A stretch of 10,141 nucleotides of DNA, taken from Burkholderiales bacterium. GTDB taxonomy: Bacteria > Pseudomonadota > Gammaproteobacteria > Burkholderiales > Burkholderiaceae. The stretch lies in contig CANFNO010000052.1 in assembly GCA_947447845.1 (NCBI GenBank), forward strand, positions 1-10,141, given 5' to 3'. Position numbers and translations under genes: made by a program. The notes beneath the pieces are model-generated. The model saw nothing but the letters and a program-made list of their open reading frames with translations. It did no database searches and had not been told where the DNA came from. Shown one piece after another: positions 1 through 6,907 of the stretch (position 1 is its first letter; every line of letters starts with the position of its first letter).

Positions 1-1128
1 ATGCCACTGTGGGAGTCGGAACTGGGCTGGTCCCGCAGTTTGATTTCTACCGCAGGAGCCATAGCGCTGATCATCATGGCTGTAACTGCCCCAGTGGCCG
101 GTGATTTCATTGATCGCTTCGGCCCGCGAAAGCTTCTGACTGGCGGATTTGTCATCCTCGGTGCAGGCCTTGCATTGACTACCGTTTCCACTGCGCCATG
201 GCAACTCCTGCTGAATTTCGGAATCATTAGCGGAGTGGGTTTTGGGGTGGTCGGGGCCAGTGTGTTCTTTGCAGCGGTAGCGCCCTATTTTGTGCGGCGC
301 AGGGGCTTCGCCATGGCGGTGGTGGATTCTGGTTCCACCGTAGGCCCACTGCTTCTCGTGCCGCTTGCCGCTTTGATGTTGCCGGGTTTTGGCTGGCGAT
401 ATGAATTCATTGCCGCCTCTATTGGTTGCCTACTCATGGCCCCTATCGCGCTCTGGTTGTTGCCCAAAGATTCAGGCAAGAACGACCCCGAACAGGATGC
501 ATCACATGAACCGATGCGCGCACGCCTGATCTATCTCGTTCGCAGTCCGACTTTTAACCTTTTGTTTTGGAGCTTTCTGCTCTGTGGCTTCACAAGCTCT
601 GGAGTTATCGAAACACATTTCTTGCCCTATGCCGCCATTTGCGGTTTTGGCGGCGTAACGGCAGCCGGGGCCTATGGCCTCTTATCTGGAATTAACCTCG
701 TCGGGGTTTTGGTGGCCGGATGGCTTTCGGACCGGATGAGTCGACCCATGCTGTTGGCGGCAATCTACGCTGTGCGTTCTCTAACCTTTATTTTGCTCAT
801 GCAAGTCGGAAATGACTTGTCCTTACTCTACGCCTTCTCGGTAATTTTTGGTTTATTTGACTACGCAACGGCCCCTGTGGTTGCCAGTCTGGTTGCATCC
901 CATTTGGGCGTGCGTGTGATGGGGCTATCCATGGGATTGCTGAGTGCCGGCCACTCCCTAGGCGCGGCGCTGGGTGCCTTTGCGGGTGGCGTAGCGTTTG
1001 ACGTGCTGGGAAGTTACCGCTGGCTATGGATCTTGTCCGTATCCATGGCATTGCTGGCTGCCTTGATTGCTGCATTTATAAAGAAGAATCCTGGTTTATC
1101 CAGCCCAGGACACGTCGCCGCAGTTTGA
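1..1128 (+). CDS. MFS transporter, 5'-partial (N-terminal helix outside window)
   Basis: This is an inner-membrane secondary transporter of the major facilitator superfamily. The visible 375 residues are almost wholly hydrophobic helices, with an MFS motif A after the first visible helix (GDFIDRFGPRKL, about residues 34-45) and its degenerate second-half copy (GWLSDRMSRPM, about 230-240). A charged cytoplasmic loop lies at about 155-175 between the two six-helix halves. The segment ESELGWSRSLIS at residues 5-16 normally follows TM1 in OFA/monocarboxylate-type members, so the ATG at position 1 is probably an internal Met and the true start lies before the window. About 86 bases separate it from the repressor gene. 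The substrate cannot be told. It lies upstream of the operator-controlled run and need not belong to the glucan system. The family call is firm; the subfamily is tentative. Confidence 0.85.
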   Translation: MPLWESELGWSRSLISTAGAIALIIMAVTAPVAGDFIDRFGPRKLLTGGFVILGAGLALTTVSTAPWQLLLNFGIISGVGFGVVGASVFFAAVAPYFVRRRGFAMAVVDSGSTVGPLLLVPLAALMLPGFGWRYEFIAASIGCLLMAPIALWLLPKDSGKNDPEQDASHEPMRARLIYLVRSPTFNLLFWSFLLCGFTSSGVIETHFLPYAAICGFGGVTAAGAYGLLSGINLVGVLVAGWLSDRMSRPMLLAAIYAVRSLTFILLMQVGNDLSLLYAFSVIFGLFDYATAPVVASLVASHLGVRVMGLSMGLLSAGHSLGAALGAFAGGVAFDVLGSYRWLWILSVSMALLAALIAAFIKKNPGLSSPGHVAAV

Positions 1129-1171
1129 TCGATTAGACGACGAATCCAGCATTGGAACTGCTCTCGATGCT

Positions 1172-1185
1172 AGATAGCGCTTTCA
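1172..1185. promoter_or_regulatory. Imperfect LacI-type operator before the repressor gene
   Basis: AGATAGCGCTTTCA matches the perfect palindrome found before the binding-protein gene (2324-2337) at 12 of 14 positions. The right half-site GCTTTCA is identical and the left half differs at two bases. It lies 29 bases before the repressor start codon and would cover the -35 area of the nearest plausible promoter. The natural reading is autoregulation by the adjacent LacI-family protein. The site is seen directly; binding is inferred. Confidence 0.6.
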
Positions 1186-1201
1186 GAGTCGCGCATTAGA
1201 T

Positions 1202-1207
1202 TATTAT
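1202..1207 (+). promoter_or_regulatory. Possible -10 box of the repressor gene
   Basis: TATTAT differs from the sigma-70 consensus TATAAT at one base. It would place the transcription start at about 1214, next to the ATG at 1215, giving a leaderless or nearly leaderless message. No good -35 hexamer lies 16-18 bases upstream; the region there is taken up by the operator-like sequence. The region is AT-rich, so a chance match is possible. Confidence 0.3.
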
Positions 1208-1214
1208 TCTGCCC

Positions 1215-2267
1215 ATGTCCTCCCTCCCTAAAAAACGCGTTTCCAAGACGCCAGTCGCGCCATCATCCAAAGTGATCACTTTGGAAATGGTGGCAAAGGA
1301 GGCAGGCGTCTCTCCTGCCACCGTTTCGCGTATCTTGAACGGAAGCGCAGTTGTGAGTCCCGTGCGCAAAAAGTCCGTTGACGATGCCATAGCCAAATTG
1401 GGATTCATTCCCAACCCGGTGGCCCGTGGCCTCGCCGGTGGGCGCACCTTCAGCATCGGCGTCGTGACTCAGGCGCTGGACAGTCCGTTTTACGGGTCTG
1501 CACTGCGTGGCATAGAAGAGAAGTTGCTGCCACTTGGCTACAGCCCGCTTTTTGTCAGTGGTCAGTGGGATGCCGAAGTGGAAACCCGTTGCATGGACGT
1601 GCTGCGTTCGCGCCGTGTCGATGGCATCATCGTGCTGACCGGGCGTCTGACCAATAAGGCCCTGAAAGATTACGCCAAGTCGTTGCCGATCGTGGTCACC
1701 GGTCGCAAACTTAGCGCCCCCGGCCTTGCCGCGTTATATTGCGACAACGTCGAGGGTGCGCGTATGGCCACCCAACACTTGATTGATTTGGGGCACCGCC
1801 AGATAGCCTTTATTTCTGGTGATCCGCAGCACCCGGATGCTATCGAACGGTTGCAGGGATACCGCAACGCGCTAGAAACCGCGCGCATACGCTTTGATCC
1901 AGCGCTCGTAGCCGAAGGAGGCTTTTATGAGGCCAGTGGCTTGCAGGCGGTCGGTGACCTGTTGGCCACACGCAAACGTTTTACTGCCATTTTTGCCGCC
2001 AATGACCAAATGGCCGTAGGCGCGGCATTGGGCTTGAGCCGTCACTCCTTGCGTGTGCCGGAAGACGTTTCCCTGATTGGGTATGACGATTTGTCATCGT
2101 CACTCTATTCGAACCCACCACTCAGCAGCATCCATCAGTCATCTTACGAACTCGGACAGCAAGCGGCAGAGGTGCTGTTACAGATGTTGGCCGGTACAAA
2201 GCCAAACCTTGAGGTTCCGGCACCGCGGTTGGTATCGCGCGAGTCCTGTCGCCGTCTGTCGATTTAG
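1215..2267 (+). CDS. LacI-family transcriptional repressor
   Basis: This is a DNA-binding sugar-responsive regulator of 350 residues, normal for the family apart from an N-terminal extension of about 20 residues. The helix-turn-helix spans about residues 21-43 (ITLEMVAKEAGVSPATVSRI), and the hinge helix is at about 66-78 (PNPVARGLAGGRT). The periplasmic-binding-protein-like effector domain runs from about 79 to the end, with recognisable segments CDNVEGARMA (about 176-185) and AANDQMAVGA (about 261-270). It sits directly before the sugar-import and glucanase genes, so it most likely represses them until a beta-glucan breakdown product binds. Palindromic sites of the type this family binds lie before its own gene and before the binding-protein gene. 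No Shine-Dalgarno sequence precedes the ATG. A GTG at 1272 would keep the DNA-binding domain but also lacks one, so the upstream ATG was kept. The inducer is unknown. Confidence 0.93.
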   Translation: MSSLPKKRVSKTPVAPSSKVITLEMVAKEAGVSPATVSRILNGSAVVSPVRKKSVDDAIAKLGFIPNPVARGLAGGRTFSIGVVTQALDSPFYGSALRGIEEKLLPLGYSPLFVSGQWDAEVETRCMDVLRSRRVDGIIVLTGRLTNKALKDYAKSLPIVVTGRKLSAPGLAALYCDNVEGARMATQHLIDLGHRQIAFISGDPQHPDAIERLQGYRNALETARIRFDPALVAEGGFYEASGLQAVGDLLATRKRFTAIFAANDQMAVGAALGLSRHSLRVPEDVSLIGYDDLSSSLYSNPPLSSIHQSSYELGQQAAEVLLQMLAGTKPNLEVPAPRLVSRESCRRLSI

Positions 2268-2318
2268 TTTCAACTGATATCGGGAATACCCTGAGCACAT
2301 TTGCGCGGGAGTGCTGCC

Positions 2319-2324
2319 TATAAT
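2319..2324 (+). promoter_or_regulatory. Promoter -10 box of the glucan operon
   Basis: TATAAT is a perfect sigma-70 -10 hexamer, placed 41 bases before the binding-protein start codon. Its last base is the first base of the 14-bp palindrome at 2324-2337. A start of transcription at about 2331 would fall in the centre of the palindrome, a layout expected to block the polymerase when repressor is bound. No convincing -35 box is visible at normal spacing, so an activator or a weak -35 may be involved. Confidence 0.7.
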
Positions 2325-2337
2325 GAAAGCGCTTTCA
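2324..2337. promoter_or_regulatory. Perfect 14-bp palindromic LacI-family operator
   Basis: TGAAAGCGCTTTCA is its own reverse complement over all 14 bases and has the central CG step typical of LacI/GalR/CcpA-type operators. It overlaps the -10 box by one base and covers the likely transcription start. A LacI-family gene ends 56 bases upstream, and a second 12/14 copy precedes that gene. Together these make it the probable main operator of the operon. Confidence 0.82.
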
Positions 2338-2353
2338 CAATCGCAACTATCCT

Positions 2354-2360
2354 AAAGGAG
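2354..2360 (+). promoter_or_regulatory. Strong ribosome binding site of the binding-protein gene
   Basis: AAAGGAG lies five bases before the ATG at 2366 and is by far the best Shine-Dalgarno sequence in the window. This fits the high expression that periplasmic binding proteins need relative to their permeases, and it fixes the start codon. Confidence 0.8.
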
Positions 2361-2365
2361 ATCCC

Positions 2366-3634
2366 ATGCGCAAAGCCCGTCAACCTTTTGCTGCTTCGGC
2401 CAAGCTATTCATCGCAGGCGCCGCTGCAGTGACATTGATGTCCACTGCTTCGGCGCAGCAAAGCCTGACGGTCGCGGCCTTTCCGGCGGTCGACGAAATT
2501 GCCAAGTCGGCTATTCCGATGTGGAAGAAAAAGCACCCGGATGTCGAGATAAAGGTCATCAGCCGCGCCTTCCCCGATCACCACACGGCAATGACCACTG
2601 CGCTGTCGACCTCGTCAAACTTGCCCGACGTGATGGTGGTGGAATATGGTTATGTCGCTCGCTTTGCCGAAGGCGGTGGTCTGGAAGACCTGGACGCCGC
2701 GCCCTACAACATCAAGAGCCAGCAGGCACATTTTGTGCCCTATGCCTTCCGCCAGGGTACGACCAATGCCGGTACCGTGGTGGCTGTGCCGGCAGACATC
2801 GGGCCGGGCACACTGCTGTACCGTGATGACCTGATGAAAAAGGCGGGAGTCAAGGAGACGGATCTGACACAGTCCTGGGACTCGTTTGTGGCTTCGGGCG
2901 TCAAAATCAAAGCGACGACCGGCGCCTATCTGGTGGCCCACGCACGCGACGTCAAGGACATCGTGATCCGCTCCGACATTAAGGCCGGCGAAGGTCTATA
3001 TATCGACAACAAGGGCAAAGTTCTGGTGGATACACCGCGCTTTGTGCGAGCGTTCGAGTTGGCCAAGAAGGTGCGCGATCAAAAGCTCGATGGCAAGATC
3101 GGTGCCTGGTCCAATGAATGGTCTGAAGGTTTCAAGCGCGGCACCATTGCCACCCAACTCACAGGTGCCTGGCTGGCGGGTCACCTGAACAACTGGTTGG
3201 CTCCCAACACCAAGGGTTTGTGGCGCGCAGCGCAGTTGCCCGAAAAGGCTTATGGCTCCTGGGGTGGCAGCTTTTACACCATCCCCAAAGTCTCCAAGAA
3301 CAAGGCGCTGGCATGGGAGTTCATTCAGATGATGACGCTGAGTCCCGAGATGCAACTCAGCGCATTCAAATCTCAGGATGCCTTTCCGGCACTAGTCGAC
3401 GTTCACAAGGACGCCTTCTTTGACCAGCCCATCGAATTCCTGGGTGGACAAAAAGCCCGTCTGTTGTGGCGCGATGCGGCCAACAAGATCGCGGCGGTCG
3501 ATGTGCACAAACTTGACCCGATTGCAGAAGAAATCATCAACACAGAGATGGACAAAGTACTGGATCAGGGCAAGGACATCAAAACCGCCCTCGCAGATGC
3601 CAAGGCTTTGCTGGAACGCCGCGTCGCCCGCTAA
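2366..3634 (+). CDS. ABC sugar transporter, periplasmic solute-binding protein
   Basis: This is the extracytoplasmic binding protein of a CUT1-type carbohydrate ABC importer, 422 residues, typical for family 1 extracellular solute-binding proteins. Residues 1-30 form a Sec signal peptide: basic MRKAR start, hydrophobic core, and a likely signal peptidase I cut after ASA at 30/31. The mature protein begins QQSLTVAAFP and carries the usual two-lobe layout with an early segment IAKSAIPMWKKKHPDVEIKV (about 45-64). Tryptophan-rich stretches in the second half (around WSNEW, GAWLAGHLNNWLAP and YGSWGGSFY) are plausible sugar-stacking sites. The strong Shine-Dalgarno sequence and its position as first gene after the promoter support the start. 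The ligand is inferred from the downstream glucanases to be a beta-glucan oligosaccharide; the sequence alone does not prove it. Confidence 0.93.
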   Translation: MRKARQPFAASAKLFIAGAAAVTLMSTASAQQSLTVAAFPAVDEIAKSAIPMWKKKHPDVEIKVISRAFPDHHTAMTTALSTSSNLPDVMVVEYGYVARFAEGGGLEDLDAAPYNIKSQQAHFVPYAFRQGTTNAGTVVAVPADIGPGTLLYRDDLMKKAGVKETDLTQSWDSFVASGVKIKATTGAYLVAHARDVKDIVIRSDIKAGEGLYIDNKGKVLVDTPRFVRAFELAKKVRDQKLDGKIGAWSNEWSEGFKRGTIATQLTGAWLAGHLNNWLAPNTKGLWRAAQLPEKAYGSWGGSFYTIPKVSKNKALAWEFIQMMTLSPEMQLSAFKSQDAFPALVDVHKDAFFDQPIEFLGGQKARLLWRDAANKIAAVDVHKLDPIAEEIINTEMDKVLDQGKDIKTALADAKALLERRVAR

Positions 3635-3646
3635 GCCTCGCACCCC

Positions 3647-4594
3647 ATGGCCAACACCACAGTAGAGCGCCGAACATGGCGCCTATCGCCTAGCTACGTG
3701 CCATATTTGCTGGTCAGCCCGTTTCTGATCCTTTTTCTAGTGTTCGGCGTGTTTCCGCTGGCGTTCTCCTTCTACCTGGCATTCCAAAGCTGGGAGCCCA
3801 CGGCTGGCTTGTCGAGCATGAAGTTTGTGGGCCTTGGCAACTTCGCCTTCGCCATTACTGATGAGTGGTTCTGGAAATCGTTGAAGAACACGGCCTGGCT
3901 GGCCTTTGCATCGGGTGTGCCGCAGCATGTGATCGCGATACCGCTGGCCTACTTCATTCACACCTCGTTCAAGCGCACGCGCAACAGCGTGATTGGAGCC
4001 TATTTCCTGCCCTACATCACCTCGACAGTGGCCATTGCCATGATGTTCGGCACGCTGTTCTCGACCGACTACGGAATGATCAACATCGCGTTGCACGCGC
4101 TGTCCCAAGTTCCGGGTTTGGGCTGGTTGATTTCAGGCGTTCCAATTGACTGGTTGAACCGCGCTGAGAACGTCAAACCTGCCGTGGCGATCGTGGTGTT
4201 CTGGCGTTACATCGGATTTAACACCGTGCTGTATCTGGCCGCATTGCAGACCATCCCCAAAGATATATACGAAGCTGCCACCATGGACGGCGCACGCCGC
4301 ATGCAGCAGTTCTTCTACATCACACTGCCAAGCCTGAAGCCCATGATTTACTTTGGCGTGACGCTCAGTGTGGTGGGTGGCCTGCAACTGTTCGAGGAGC
4401 CCTTCATCCTGACAGGTGGTCGTGGCGGCACGGACCAGGCCGGAATGACCACGGCCATGTATATGTACCGAACAGCCTTTGAGTTCAACGACTTTGGTGC
4501 CGCCAGTGCGCTGTCCTGGTTGCTGTTTGTCGTAGTGGCCGTGTTGACCTGGCTGACTAACCGAGCCTTCAAACCGCGTGACGGTTCTCAATAG
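3647..4594 (+). CDS. ABC sugar transporter, permease subunit 1 (MalF/UgpA-like)
   Basis: This inner-membrane subunit forms half of the translocation channel of the sugar importer. It has 315 residues and about six transmembrane segments, the first at about 18-42. The cytoplasmic EAA loop that docks onto the ATPase is clear at about 209-228 (EAATMDGARRMQQFFYITLP). The gene starts 12 bases after the binding-protein stop, with no visible Shine-Dalgarno sequence, so its translation may be coupled to the gene before it. The FEEPFILTGGRGG stretch at about 249-261 is usual in MalF/UgpA-type permeases of CUT1 importers. It pairs with the permease that follows. Confidence 0.93.
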   Translation: MANTTVERRTWRLSPSYVPYLLVSPFLILFLVFGVFPLAFSFYLAFQSWEPTAGLSSMKFVGLGNFAFAITDEWFWKSLKNTAWLAFASGVPQHVIAIPLAYFIHTSFKRTRNSVIGAYFLPYITSTVAIAMMFGTLFSTDYGMINIALHALSQVPGLGWLISGVPIDWLNRAENVKPAVAIVVFWRYIGFNTVLYLAALQTIPKDIYEAATMDGARRMQQFFYITLPSLKPMIYFGVTLSVVGGLQLFEEPFILTGGRGGTDQAGMTTAMYMYRTAFEFNDFGAASALSWLLFVVVAVLTWLTNRAFKPRDGSQ

Positions 4595-4598
4595 GTGG
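4593..4598 (+). promoter_or_regulatory. Ribosome binding site of permease 2, inside the permease 1 stop
   Basis: AGGTGG overlaps the TAG stop codon of permease 1 (4592-4594) and lies seven bases before the ATG at 4606. This arrangement favours coupled translation of the two permeases at equal amounts. Confidence 0.5.
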
Positions 4599-4605
4599 CA
4601 TTGCA

Positions 4606-5430
4606 ATGAACACTGAAAAACTGGCTCCACGCGCGGCCTACCTGCTAGTGGGTGTGGGCGCGCTCATCATGCTCACGCCTTTCTATTTCATGTTCGTGTT
4701 TGCGACGCATTCGCGTACCGAAATTTTCAACTTGCCGCCACCGCTATTTTTCGGCGATAGCTTTCTGGTCAATTTGGAAATCCTGACCAACAAAATTCCT
4801 TTCTGGCGCAGCCTGGGTTGGAGCCTGTACGTCGCGCTGGCTTCGACTGCTTTGACTCTGTTGTTTTGTTCGATGGGTGGCTATGCCTTCGCTATGTTCG
4901 AGTTTCGTGGCAAGAAGCCCTTGTTCCTGTTGGTCATGGGCACCATGCTGCTGCCATCCTTTCTGGGCATGATCCCGACGTTCATGATCATGGATGCCTT
5001 TGGCTGGATCGACCAGCCGCGCGCGCTCTACATACCTGGTGCGGCCAGTGCATTTGGCATCTTCATGATGCGCCAGTTCATCGGCTCCTCCATCCCTAAA
5101 GACCTGATTGAAGCCGCTCGTATGGATGGTTGTGGCGAGCTTGGCATCTACTGGCGCATTGTCTTGCCGCTGTTGGCACCGGCCATGGGAACACTGGGTC
5201 TGATCACCTTCATTGCATCCTGGAACAACTTCATTGGTCCACTGATCGTGATGCGCTCACCCGAGATGTACACCTTGCCCTTGGCCCTGCGCAGCATGCA
5301 AAGCCCAGTCAATACCGAGTGGGGGGCAGTCATGGCAGGTTCTGCAATTGCCACCTTGCCATTGCTGGTCCTGTTTGCCATTTCCTCACGTCGACTGATC
5401 GACGGGTTGACTGCTGGCGCCGTCAAGTAA
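4606..5430 (+). CDS. ABC sugar transporter, permease subunit 2 (MalG/UgpE-like)
   Basis: This is the second inner-membrane channel subunit, 274 residues, the usual size for MalG/UgpE-like proteins. A first transmembrane helix at about 11-33 is followed by a short periplasmic stretch. The EAA loop lies at about 169-188 (EAARMDGCGELGIYWRIVLP), followed by the common segment SWNNFIGPLIV (about 205-215). The C-terminus SRRLIDGLTAGAVK matches the end found in many CUT1 permeases. It starts 11 bases after permease 1 and is followed by a 66-base gap before the GH1 gene. The ATPase partner is not adjacent but lies two genes on, at 6908. Confidence 0.93.
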   Translation: MNTEKLAPRAAYLLVGVGALIMLTPFYFMFVFATHSRTEIFNLPPPLFFGDSFLVNLEILTNKIPFWRSLGWSLYVALASTALTLLFCSMGGYAFAMFEFRGKKPLFLLVMGTMLLPSFLGMIPTFMIMDAFGWIDQPRALYIPGAASAFGIFMMRQFIGSSIPKDLIEAARMDGCGELGIYWRIVLPLLAPAMGTLGLITFIASWNNFIGPLIVMRSPEMYTLPLALRSMQSPVNTEWGAVMAGSAIATLPLLVLFAISSRRLIDGLTAGAVK

Positions 5431-5496
5431 ATCGATACTTGACCGCCCTTCTCTTTCCTGCATTTACCAAAGCCTATTGCTCGGCCTCTTCATTTC

Positions 5497-6870
5497 ATGA
5501 CACAAGTACCCGCGCCCAATGCGATAGCCTCATTCCCCCCAAAATTCGTCTGGGGTGTTGCGACAAGTGCCTTCCAGATTGAAGGGGCCACCGATGTGGA
5601 CGGAAAGGGTCCGTCCATCTGGGATGACTTCTGCAAGCAGCCCGGCGCAATCGCCGATGCCAGTGACGGCGTGATGGCATGCGACCACTACCACCGCTGG
5701 GAGGATGATCTGGACCTGATTGATAGTCTGGGTGTGGATGCCTATCGCTTTTCTGTATCGTGGCCTCGCGTGCGCCCGGGGGGCGATGGTGCCTGGAACC
5801 AGAAAGGCCTGGACTTTTATGAGCGAATCGTGGACGGGTTGCTGGCGCGAGGCATCAAGCCATACCTAACGCTTAACCACTGGGACTTGCCCAGCGAGTT
5901 GCAGGCCCGGGGCGGCTGGGCTGACCGTGACACCGTGCACCGTTTTGTTGAATACGCGCAAGGCATTGACCGGCGCATGGGTGACCGATTAGCCACGATC
6001 ACCACCCACAATGAACCTTGGGTGGTGTCGGTACTGGGATATGAGCAGGGCATATTTGCGCCAGGTATCAAGAGCCGTGCTGCGGCTATGCAGGCCTCTC
6101 ACCACTTGATGCTGAGCCATGGCCTGGCACTTCAGGCACTGCGTGCCCAGGGTAGTAAAGCCCGCCTGGGCATCGTGCTGAATCTTTCGCCCGTGCAGGC
6201 CGCTACTGAATCAGAAGAGGACAAGGCCCAGGCCCGACTTGAGGACGGCAAGCTCTTGCGTTGGTACATGGACCCGCTGTTCACAGGCAGCTATCCGGTC
6301 GATGTGGTAGCGCATTTAGGCTCTGACGCACCACGCGTGCAGACGGGAGATTTGGATGCTATCCGCACGCCCATGGACTTCATGGGCGTCAACTACTACT
6401 CACGCTCAGTTGTCAGCGCAAAGGGTGCATGGGATGCCAAACAAAGTGGCTTGCCCATGACGGATATGGGATGGGAGGTCTATCCGGAGGGTCTGACCAA
6501 ATTGCTAGTGCGCATGCACACCGACTATCCGGTGCCGCCGCTATATGTGACAGAAAACGGTGGCGCCTTTAAGGACACTCTTCTGAACGGCCAGGTACAT
6601 GACGCGGACCGTACCGACTACATCGCCCGCCACATTGAGGCGGTCGCCGAGGCCATGCGCCTGGGGGTGCGCATGGAAGGTTATATGGTCTGGAGCCTTC
6701 TCGACAACTTTGAGTGGGCGTCTGGCTACGCCAAGCGTTTTGGCATTGTGCATGTGGACTACGAAACACAAGAACGCACTCTCAAGGACAGCGCCATCTG
6801 GTATGCCGCCATGCTTAAGGCACGTAGTGGACACAGATCACACAACGAATCCCCGGTAAGCGTTTATTAA
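5497..6870 (+). CDS. GH1 beta-glucosidase
   Basis: This is a retaining beta-glucosidase of glycoside hydrolase family 1, 457 residues, the normal length for a single TIM-barrel domain. Family landmarks are in order: FVWGVATSAFQIEGA at about 17-31, TLNHWDLP at about 125-132, the acid/base motif HNEPW with Glu173, the nucleophile motif VTENGG with Glu353, and the aglycone/glycone-site segment WSLLDNFEWASGY at about 399-411. Both catalytic glutamates are present, so it should be active. There is no signal peptide, so it acts in the cytoplasm, where it would release glucose from imported or locally made short beta-glucosides such as laminaribiose. No Shine-Dalgarno sequence precedes the ATG in the 66-base gap; the start is placed by the N-terminal family motif. 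Beta-galactosidase or beta-fucosidase side activities are common in GH1 and cannot be excluded. Confidence 0.94.
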   Translation: MTQVPAPNAIASFPPKFVWGVATSAFQIEGATDVDGKGPSIWDDFCKQPGAIADASDGVMACDHYHRWEDDLDLIDSLGVDAYRFSVSWPRVRPGGDGAWNQKGLDFYERIVDGLLARGIKPYLTLNHWDLPSELQARGGWADRDTVHRFVEYAQGIDRRMGDRLATITTHNEPWVVSVLGYEQGIFAPGIKSRAAAMQASHHLMLSHGLALQALRAQGSKARLGIVLNLSPVQAATESEEDKAQARLEDGKLLRWYMDPLFTGSYPVDVVAHLGSDAPRVQTGDLDAIRTPMDFMGVNYYSRSVVSAKGAWDAKQSGLPMTDMGWEVYPEGLTKLLVRMHTDYPVPPLYVTENGGAFKDTLLNGQVHDADRTDYIARHIEAVAEAMRLGVRMEGYMVWSLLDNFEWASGYAKRFGIVHVDYETQERTLKDSAIWYAAMLKARSGHRSHNESPVSVY

Positions 6871-6895
6871 GGTCCGATTCACCCAGAGCAATAAG

Positions 6896-6901
6896 TAGGA
6901 G
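6896..6901 (+). promoter_or_regulatory. Ribosome binding site of the ABC ATPase gene
   Basis: TAGGAG lies six bases before the ATG at 6908 and supports that start. It is one of the few clear Shine-Dalgarno sequences in this gene run. Confidence 0.6.
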
Positions 6902-6907
6902 CCAAAA

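Noticed and set aside
1100..1150. Possible terminator after the MFS gene (GATT/AATC and CGTCG/CGACG inverted repeats)
   Set aside because: The stems are only four to five bases long, the loops are unsuitable and no run of T follows.
2268..2316. Possible terminator after the repressor gene
   Set aside because: The only inverted repeat (AGCAC/GTGCT) has a five-base stem, a 12-base loop and no T tract, so readthrough from the repressor gene into the operon cannot be excluded.
4133..4630. Minus-strand open frame (165 codons) opposite the permease junction
   Set aside because: It is antisense to conserved permease sequence; its product is rich in His, Gln and Gly with no family resemblance.
5439..5467. 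Possible internal promoter before the GH1 gene (TTGACC)
   Set aside because: The -35-like hexamer has no acceptable -10 at 16-18 bases; the sequence there (ATTTAC) is a poor match.
6856..6869. Third operator-like site at the end of the GH1 gene
   Set aside because: It matches the palindrome at only about 8 of 14 positions and lies in coding sequence.
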